The notes below the pieces were generated by a model, which was not told the origin of the DNA, did not search any database, and saw nothing but the letters and a program-made list of their open reading frames with translations. From a virus, in IMG/VR virus record IMGVR_UViG_3300021089_000031, positions 1 through 20,154 of that record: a stretch of DNA of 20,154 nucleotides. One strand, 5' to 3'. A program made the translations under genes and the position numbers. Positions 15,529-20,154 of the stretch are shown here, in pieces; position 1 is the first letter of the stretch, and each line of letters starts with the position of its first letter.

Positions 15529-16353
15529 TTACTCTTGCCAGCTGATAGAAACAAGTCCATCTGCATCGCGAACAACAGCACCAGCTTTCATCATTCCGTT
15601 ACATAACCATGATGTTTTCTGAGGAACCCAATCTACTTTCGCAGTGATTTCCATTCCAGTTGCTAGTCCAACTGCTGAAGAATGCCAAGCAAAACCTTCA
15701 CGTACACTTGAAGCAATATCAAGTCCACCTTCCGCGCGTGTTTCAATTACGTGGAATTTGAATCCCATGAAAGTGTCTAGCTCGCCAGATACCAAAGCAC
15801 GAACAGAGTTGTAGTCTGAACTTGTAACTTGAGTAACACCTAATAGATCTTCAAGACCAGCTGCTGATACTGCGATGTGACGATCGCTACCTGGTACTCC
15901 TTTATCAGTGAGAGATTTTGAAGCTGTTATAAGCTTGGCTAGAGTTAATCCCGCTGAACCATGGGCAATTGTAGTACCCGCAGTTGCTGCGTCCATTGCA
16001 TCTAAAATAAGTTGGTCACGACGACGACCAAGAGCACCAGCAATAGTTTGCTGAAGTTCAGTTTTTTCGTCAAAGTTAACTTCTTTCTGATCAAAAATAT
16101 CAGTGTATTCTGGAGCATTCCAGTTTCCTAGAGTACAGCTGATCAAAGAATGAGCAATACCCATAGCAACAACATCAGCTGAAGTAGCTTTCTGATTTGC
16201 TAGGCCTTTACCCATTGCTCTGAATTTATAAATATCACCAATAACGTCATTACGATTCGTTACAGTGTCCTTTAGACCGCCAGCTGATTGAAACACATGC
16301 TTCACTTCACTGTCGAATAGCTGCTGGGCAGCTGATGATAAACTTGCGGACAT
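15529..16353 (-). CDS. major capsid protein, Bordetella phage Bbp17-like (HK97 fold inferred)
   Basis: A 274-residue protein; ATG at 16353 has AAGGAGG 4 nt upstream. The N-terminal helix AAQQLFDSEVKHVFQSAGGL and the DVIGDIYKFRAMGKGLANQK segment are followed by TLGNWNAPEYTDIFDQKEVN, FDEKTELQQTIAGALGRRRD and QLILDAM. This is the typical N-arm/E-loop/spine region of the Bbp17-type capsid family. The C-terminal strands (MGFKFHVIETR; GMEITAKVDW; GAVVRDADGLVSI) fit the A and P domains. No separate head-maturation protease gene was seen, and the N-terminus is not preceded by a long delta region; assembly should instead use the scaffold encoded just upstream. At 274 aa it is shorter than the roughly 330 aa usual for the family. 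Its own promoter and terminator point to high, separately controlled expression. Confidence 0.93.
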   Translation of the reverse strand: MSASLSSAAQQLFDSEVKHVFQSAGGLKDTVTNRNDVIGDIYKFRAMGKGLANQKATSADVVAMGIAHSLISCTLGNWNAPEYTDIFDQKEVNFDEKTELQQTIAGALGRRRDQLILDAMDAATAGTTIAHGSAGLTLAKLITASKSLTDKGVPGSDRHIAVSAAGLEDLLGVTQVTSSDYNSVRALVSGELDTFMGFKFHVIETRAEGGLDIASSVREGFAWHSSAVGLATGMEITAKVDWVPQKTSWLCNGMMKAGAVVRDADGLVSISWQE

Positions 16354-16357
16354 AAGT

Positions 16358-16364
16358 CCTCCTT
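16358..16364 (-). promoter_or_regulatory. strong ribosome binding site of the capsid gene
   Basis: Minus-strand AAGGAGG lies 4 nt before the capsid ATG. It is the most complete anti-16S match in the window, as expected for the most abundant structural protein. Confidence 0.85.
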
Positions 16365-16470
16365 TATAGTTAGATTAATATTACCTTTTTGCCGGGTGTC
16401 CACTAATGCGGGCCGAAGTCCTTCCTGGCTGGGTTCTATAAAGAAGTGTCCAATGGTTGGATTTTCTCTG

Positions 16471-16500
16471 ATTATAAGCTACAAATCGTTTCTTGTGCAA
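16471..16500 (-). promoter_or_regulatory. candidate sigma-70-type promoter for the capsid gene
   Basis: The minus strand carries a perfect TATAAT (16476-16471) and TTGCAC (16500-16495) 18 bp apart. A run of eight A (16519-16512) lies at about -55 to -48, where an UP element would sit. Transcription would start near 16464, giving a leader of about 110 nt. It is one of the few gene-free stretches in the window. The -35 box matches the consensus at only three positions, so the A-tract may matter. It could also be chance in A+T-rich DNA. Confidence 0.6.
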
Positions 16501-16521
16501 CAAATTGTATCTTTTTTTTAG

Positions 16522-16540
16522 TAGTTACTTAGGGTAACTA
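16522..16540 (-). repeat. perfect inverted repeat upstream of the capsid promoter
   Basis: TAGTTAC, a 5-nt spacer and GTAACTA form a perfect 7-bp inverted repeat just above the A-tract of the candidate promoter. On the minus strand it is followed by A and not U, so it is not a normal intrinsic terminator for this operon. It could be a protein-binding site, an mRNA end-protecting hairpin for the upstream operon, or chance. Confidence 0.5.
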
Positions 16541-16585
16541 ATCCCACTATTTGCCTAATAAAGCCGGAGAAATATATGAGAGCTA

Positions 16586-16774
16586 TTAAACCTCATTAGA
16601 ATGGCAGTGAACCTGGGAGTAGTTTTTATACGCTTCGTATCCCTCATTGTATTGTTGTAGTATCTCTTCTTTGGCATACACAAGATCATGTGGTTTGCCA
16701 TCTCTCGCACAAAACCATCCTATTTGCCAAGCATAGGGTTTTGTTTTATACCGGGTTAATGATTCACTCTCCAT
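16586..16774 (-). CDS. small phage protein with ribosome-modulation-factor-like pattern
   Basis: A 62-residue ORF. The frame is open further up, but ATG at 16774 overlaps the end of the scaffold gene by only 11 nt (ATGGAGAGTGA), suggesting re-initiation; a GGAG 16 nt upstream is too far for a normal site. Earlier starts would need about 90 nt of overlap. Two short helices read AWQIGWFCARDGKP and QQYNEGYEAYKNY. The 'G-x-x-A-x-x-G' then 'Y-x-x-G-x-x-A' pattern recalls the RMF-like small proteins that phages often encode, but the CPY or NPY motif of true RMF is replaced by VY. It lies inside the head gene cluster, just above the capsid promoter. It could also be a minor head protein or not be expressed. 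Confidence 0.55.
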   Translation of the reverse strand: MESESLTRYKTKPYAWQIGWFCARDGKPHDLVYAKEEILQQYNEGYEAYKNYSQVHCHSNEV

Positions 16775-17465
16775 AAAATGATTTGTATTTCTCCGCGACT
16801 TCTCTGCGGAACTCTGGTGAAGTTTGATATTTAGGATCTTTAACCATTTCATCTAAAGCACCAGCTGTTACCCCCGGATCTCTCACTGTATTTGATGTTG
16901 GCATTTTGCCTTCAGCTGTTTTAGCAATTAAAGCTTCCAGAACTTGAACACCTTGAGCCGATGTAGCTAAACCCTTGAAGCCTTCATATTGATCTGGAGT
17001 GAGATTACCTTTACCCCAATCACCAAGATCTTTTAACCTGGCATTTGCATTCTTACCTAATGCCTGGATCTCAATGTTTTTTGCTTCTTCTGGATTATTA
17101 GCTTCTACTTCCATCTTCACAAAACCATGGAGCATCTCGGAAAATGTTTCTTGACTCATATTGGATTCTTTTGCTGCAGCCTGGAACCATTCAACGCGAG
17201 GATCTTCCATATCAAATTCACCGCCAATTCCTTCTGGCAAGGTCATTTCATATTCGCCTTCTGGTGATCCAGTGAAGCCGCCTAGCTTTTTCTCAATTTC
17301 AGTATAAGCTTTCGCCTGGTCCTCAACTGATTTGTATTTTTCTTTCAGCCACTCTGGTCTTTCACCATCATCTGCTGATGCTTCAACCTCAGTGGATTCA
17401 ACTACTTCTTCAGTTGCAGCTTCCTCAACTGGAGTGTCGTCTATCAAAGTTTCTTCTTCGCTCAT
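16764..17465 (-). CDS. capsid assembly scaffolding protein
   Basis: A 233-residue acidic protein. The frame could begin at a TTG at 17477, but that TTG overlaps the GGAG that sits 6 nt before the ATG at 17465, so I choose the ATG (MSEEETLIDDTP). Residues 1-38 are almost all acidic and small. RPEWLKEKYKSVEDQAKAYT (about 36-55) is the typical entry motif of podovirus scaffolds, followed by EGEYEMTLPEG. Helices to residue about 190 include WFQAAAKESNMSQETFSEML. The basic helical C-terminus SPEFRREVAEKYKSF is likely the coat-binding end. It directs assembly of the procapsid on the portal and leaves before DNA packaging. Its place between portal and capsid genes matches T7 gp9. Confidence 0.9.
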   Translation of the reverse strand: MSEEETLIDDTPVEEAATEEVVESTEVEASADDGERPEWLKEKYKSVEDQAKAYTEIEKKLGGFTGSPEGEYEMTLPEGIGGEFDMEDPRVEWFQAAAKESNMSQETFSEMLHGFVKMEVEANNPEEAKNIEIQALGKNANARLKDLGDWGKGNLTPDQYEGFKGLATSAQGVQVLEALIAKTAEGKMPTSNTVRDPGVTAGALDEMVKDPKYQTSPEFRREVAEKYKSFYGE

Positions 17466-17479
17466 ATTTATCTCCAAAG

Positions 17480-17761
17480 TTATTTTTTATCTGCCAAAGA
17501 CAACTGATCAATGATCTGCCTCACAATGTTGTTTTGACCTTCTCTAATCCCGGCACTAAATTGTGTCGAGTTTGGATTCAATACTGGTTTATCAATCGTA
17601 ATAGATTTCAACCGATCCAGGACATACTTCCCCGAATCTGTATTGAAGCACTGTTGAAACTGCCCCGCTATTTCACGCGACTTAGCTTCATTTATTTCTT
17701 TTGCTTTCTGGATCTCTGGACCATCAAGATCTAATTTATCCCAGCTGCTGCTCTCCGCCAC
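17480..17761 (-). CDS. Bbp19-like small head-region protein
   Basis: A 93-residue protein starting at GTG 17761. The GTG is supported by AGGAG 7 nt upstream, within the end of the portal gene, giving a 26-nt overlap. The sequence AGQFQQCFNTDSGKYVLDRL, then PVLNPNSTQFSAGIREGQNN and IVRQIIDQL fits the Bbp19-type phage domain: a Phe-x-T-x-x-G-x-x-V-L-x-x-L helix, an N-P loop, and an R-E-G-Q helix. The protein usually lies between portal and scaffold, as here. Its function is unknown; a head-completion or assembly role is assumed from position only. There are no membrane segments. Confidence 0.8.
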   Translation of the reverse strand: MAESSSWDKLDLDGPEIQKAKEINEAKSREIAGQFQQCFNTDSGKYVLDRLKSITIDKPVLNPNSTQFSAGIREGQNNIVRQIIDQLSLADKK

Positions 17762-19304
17762 CTTGCATCTCCTGTGCTTGTGCTTGTTGCTGTTGCATTG
17801 CTTCCTCGGCTTGTGCCTGGATCTCAGCTCTCTCTTCTGATGAACGCAACAGTTCTTGATCTATACCAAGCTTCTTACCTATATAGTTCGGCATATCTTC
17901 CATCTTAGTTCCTAACGCAAATACTTCTGGTCCAAGGGCCATAGCCATTTCCATGTACTGTTGGACCGCTAACATATCTTCTTGATCCTGGGCCCTGGCT
18001 AATGGTGAAGTGTGTTTTATTGTTACCTCACGACCATCAACTTTGAAGTCGCCAAGCTTGCCATTCTTTTTAAGAATATAAACTGATCGCTTAATGATCT
18101 TTTCAATAAACTCAGTCTGCAGCCTGGAGAATGCTGATCCAGCATCCATCACTAATTCTTGACCACGCATTGACATTTCAGTGGCTGTCTTAGTTGGTGA
18201 GTCCATACCGCCATAAGGATCTGCGAATAGACATTTATTAATACTTTCTCTTAGATCCTCCATGACTAACTCAGATACATTGAAGTCACCAGCTCTTTCA
18301 AGCGGTTTCAATGTTGGATTAGAGTTGTCATTAGAACCGACCGGGATGGCTGTGCCTGGCTCCAGGTTGATGTTATATGGATTGATAACTCCATCATCAG
18401 TTACTGTGTAGATCCCAGAAATAGCCAGAGCTGCATTTCTTAATGAAAACTCACTGACTTTATTTACTGTTTTGATCGCTGGCAGCACTTGCATTACTCT
18501 ACCTCGACCAAGGATCTCACCTGGTACAACCATTTCCCGGAATACGATCCAAGGAGAAACTTCATAGAATCTTGTGAATACAATCTTTTCATGCTCTTGT
18601 TCGATCACGCATTGATAGTAAGCGTTCTCTTTTGGAGCATATACAGTACCTTCAACCAACTCGATCTTGGCATCTGGTTTATCTTTAGCTTTCCTTGCAG
18701 CTTCATCGGATAGTTCAGCACCAGGCCAAATTCTCTCTATGTGCCTGGCTGGAACTGAATGCTTTCTCCAGACTGTTTCAATTGATCCTTTCGGACCTTC
18801 TTCTGGAAATAGATCTGCCAATGGGACTGCAGTGAAGTGTAATAATGAATCACCACCTGGCTCGGCTTCTTCTAACATCAAAGCGCCTGTTGAAACGCTG
18901 AGATCTAGTAAAGCTTCGTGTGCCTGGGTAGCAAAGTTTGAATGATTGATATGATCAAATAGAATATCGTTGGCTTCATCTAAATATTCCTGGACTTCAT
19001 CTTCATCTTCAACGATCTCAGATCCAACAACCAGTTTGGTCCATTGGCGCCAGGGTGGAATTAGAGTAGCTTGAAGTCTTGAAGCAAACTTCTGAACACC
19101 CATGACTGCTGTTGAATCATAGATGTCGACGTTCTTCTTTTGACCTGGAGTGTGAAGGGAAAAGTTCTCACGCTGCGGCAGAGCATAATCGTAGCATTCT
19201 CTTAGATGATTAATCCAGGGATCCTTACGACTCATTGCAGCTTTATATCTTGCGAGTAGTTCTTTAACTGTTCCCAGTTCTTTGGGAATATTAAACTTAG
19301 CCAT
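17736..19304 (-). CDS. portal protein (T7 gp8-like head-to-tail connector)
   Basis: A 522-residue protein; ATG at 19304 has AGGCGG 6 nt upstream and sits 1 nt after the previous stop. Motifs follow the podovirus head-tail connector family: WINHLRECYDYALPQRENF, IYDSTAVMGVQKFASRLQAT and LIPPWRQWTKL in the first 90 residues; ALLDLSVSTGALMLEE; VWRKHSVPARHIERIWPGA; and the crown/clip helices GRVMQVLPAIKTVNKVSEFS. The C-terminal 30 residues are Gln/Ala/Glu-rich (EEAMQQQQAQAQEM) and probably disordered. Twelve copies form the ring at one head vertex through which DNA is packed by the terminase and to which the gp11-like adaptor binds. Length is close to T7 gp8 (536 aa). Nothing unusual in the sequence. 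Confidence 0.96.
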   Translation of the reverse strand: MAKFNIPKELGTVKELLARYKAAMSRKDPWINHLRECYDYALPQRENFSLHTPGQKKNVDIYDSTAVMGVQKFASRLQATLIPPWRQWTKLVVGSEIVEDEDEVQEYLDEANDILFDHINHSNFATQAHEALLDLSVSTGALMLEEAEPGGDSLLHFTAVPLADLFPEEGPKGSIETVWRKHSVPARHIERIWPGAELSDEAARKAKDKPDAKIELVEGTVYAPKENAYYQCVIEQEHEKIVFTRFYEVSPWIVFREMVVPGEILGRGRVMQVLPAIKTVNKVSEFSLRNAALAISGIYTVTDDGVINPYNINLEPGTAIPVGSNDNSNPTLKPLERAGDFNVSELVMEDLRESINKCLFADPYGGMDSPTKTATEMSMRGQELVMDAGSAFSRLQTEFIEKIIKRSVYILKKNGKLGDFKVDGREVTIKHTSPLARAQDQEDMLAVQQYMEMAMALGPEVFALGTKMEDMPNYIGKKLGIDQELLRSSEERAEIQAQAEEAMQQQQAQAQEMQGGGEQQLG

Positions 19305-19305
19305 G

Positions 19306-19497
19306 TTAACCGCCTAGTGTGTCAGTAATACCTCTTTCATCCGTCGAGATCAAACTCGCACGACCACGCTTCTTACGTTTACGAGCATCTTCTCTTGCTT
19401 CAATCTGTTTATCTAGCTTGGCATCTTCTTTCTCTTGTCTGGCTTCAGCTTTTGTTACTGCTGGTGGTTTAGGTGGTTCTCTGTATCGTCTGCCCAT
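19306..19497 (-). CDS. small basic phage protein between terminase and portal
   Basis: A 63-residue protein with ATG at 19497 and GGAG 4 nt upstream, overlapping the previous gene by 29 nt. It starts MGRRYREPPKPPAV, has a Lys/Glu/Arg helix (AEARQEKEDAKLDKQIEARE) and ends RKKRGRASLISTDERGITD. The final 'G-R-A-S-(L/T)-x-(S/T)-x-x-x-x-G-(V/I/L)' motif is shared by many tiny phage proteins encoded at this place. Function unknown. It could bind DNA, portal or terminase; that is inference from charge and position. Confidence 0.8.
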   Translation of the reverse strand: MGRRYREPPKPPAVTKAEARQEKEDAKLDKQIEAREDARKRKKRGRASLISTDERGITDTLGG

Positions 19498-19924
19498 GGT
19501 GCTCCTTTATTAAACATTTATACAATTGGTACGGCCTATAAATCCACCATGTTCTGATCCCTCCAATACCTAATAATGCCTTCATTTGTTCAACACACGT
19601 ACATAATGTTGGGTACGGATTCCGGATCTTGGAATTATCGCGCCGAATATTAACGTGGATTATAACACTACAATCAGTATCTTTGACTACATTTTGTATA
19701 TTATCTTTTGGACCAAATGCTAATACCTCAATATCTGTCCCTCCAAGCCTTGGATTAAAGCGGATCCAATTGAAGCCATCCCAACGAACTGCCCATACAT
19801 GACGGAACCCTGGTTTTAATAATTTGGAAAGTTTCCAGGGCATATCACCATGTTCAAAGATCACATACCATTCAGCTATATCAAACTTCCACTCGTCGAT
19901 GAGGGAATACTTGAGCCAACTCAA
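19469..19924 (-). CDS. conserved terminase-neighbour protein, possible permuted papain-like His/Cys fold
   Basis: About 151 residues. No early ATG exists. TTG at 19924 overlaps the terminase stop as TTGA and has GGAAGG 4 nt upstream, so I prefer it to a TTG at 19936 without such a site. The sequence WYVIFEHGDMPWKLSKLL leads into PGFRHVWAVRWDGFNWIRFN (His at about 42), a beta-rich middle, then NPYPTLCTCVEQMKALLGI (Cys at about 108 and 110) and YRPYQLYKCL. A His on an early strand and a Cys at the start of a late helix is the order seen in circularly permuted NlpC/P60-like (papain-fold) enzymes. This is a hypothesis, since no third catalytic residue could be fixed. Genes of this kind are frequent beside terL in marine podoviruses and are usually annotated as hypothetical. 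Confidence 0.75.
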   Translation of the reverse strand: MSWLKYSLIDEWKFDIAEWYVIFEHGDMPWKLSKLLKPGFRHVWAVRWDGFNWIRFNPRLGGTDIEVLAFGPKDNIQNVVKDTDCSVIIHVNIRRDNSKIRNPYPTLCTCVEQMKALLGIGGIRTWWIYRPYQLYKCLIKEHHGQTIQRTT

Positions 19925-20154
19925 AAGACCTTCCAATCTTGCTTGAGTACAGCTGGACCTGTCATGCCTTCATGACGTTTGTCGATCCAGGCAACAGCAA
20001 AGTATCGGAACGCATCAGCTCCATGTGAGCTCCAATCGTGAAGCGGGCGATCTTTATAAACTCGTTTGTCCTCGTCATACTCGCATCGGTAATAACTCAG
20101 AGCTCGAATACCATCAGCGCAGCGCTTCTCATCAAAGTAACATCTGGGAAGTAT
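19921..20154 (-). CDS. terminase large subunit, C-terminal fragment (N-terminus outside window)
   Basis: The last 77 codons of a gene entering from the right edge; the stop is TGA at 19921. The fragment reads CYFDEKRCADGIRALSYYRC, then VYKDRPLHDWSSHGADAFRY and FAVAW. The D-W-S-S-H-G-A-D-A-F-R-Y block is the end of the RNase H-fold nuclease domain of phage large terminases, which cuts the DNA concatemer before and after head filling; the Asp of 'HGADA' is the expected metal ligand. The ATPase domain lies outside the window. The gene is the first known member of the leftward block of structural genes. Confidence 0.93.
   Translation of the reverse strand: MLPRCYFDEKRCADGIRALSYYRCEYDEDKRVYKDRPLHDWSSHGADAFRYFAVAWIDKRHEGMTGPAVLKQDWKVF

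Noticed and set aside
16394-16452. Two copies of GTGTCCA 50 bp apart in the capsid leader, and a UUCG-containing short hairpin nearby
   Set aside because: A 7-bp repeat once in 50 bp and a mismatched 4-bp stem are within chance; no function can be supported.
17466-17477. TTG start adding four residues to the scaffold
   Set aside because: The TTG overlaps the GGAG sequence that serves the ATG at 17465.

Overview
The window is a 20 kb piece of the structural module of a tailed phage with podovirus (T7-type) virion architecture. It is most likely a marine phage, from a virome or a close relative. The base composition is A+T-rich (roughly 38 % GC by eye). Every supported gene lies on the minus strand, so the transcribed order runs from high to low coordinates. 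Genes are packed with 1-4 nt overlaps or stop/start junctions such as TAATG, TAAATG, TAGTG and TTGA. No tRNA, integrase, polymerase, lysis or CRISPR feature was seen. The host cannot be assigned. The style of the tail-fibre repeats and the small conserved proteins is what one sees in marine phages.

Packaging and head (20154 to 15529): the C-terminal end of the large terminase, a conserved protein beside it with a possible permuted papain-like His/Cys arrangement, a small basic protein, a T7 gp8-like portal, a Bbp19-like small protein, an acidic scaffold, a small ORF with a ribosome-modulation-factor-like pattern, and a Bordetella-phage-Bbp17-type major capsid protein. The capsid gene has its own candidate promoter (TATAAT/TTGCAC with an upstream A-tract), a near-perfect Shine-Dalgarno and a strong intrinsic terminator directly after it. 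This resembles the phi10 / gene 10 / T-phi arrangement of T7.

Tail tube and ejection proteins (15463 to 4875): tail tubular proteins A and B (adaptor and nozzle), a short gp14-like internal protein, an 880-residue gp15-like protein with a long TolA-like charged C-terminal helix, and then two proteins of 966 and 807 residues in the position of T7 gp16.

The 966-residue protein is the most interesting object here. Between an ejection-protein-like N-terminal part and a low-complexity tail it appears to carry two effector-like domains: an ADP-ribosyltransferase-like domain (YHGT ... WFTS ... FDP, about residues 473-572) and a RelA/SpoT-like nucleotidyltransferase domain (about residues 616-780). 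If real, the particle would carry, and perhaps inject with the DNA, a 'polyvalent' protein with two nucleotide-using activities.

Adsorption apparatus (4874 to 1): a T7 gp17-type fibre with extensive internal repeats and a large internal duplication, a second fibre/tip protein with an Mtd-like N-terminus, a collar-type region and many His-x-His motifs, a tail-assembly-chaperone-like protein, and two conserved phage proteins of unknown function, the last cut by the window edge. Across the whole window CCWGG and GATC look strongly over-represented.
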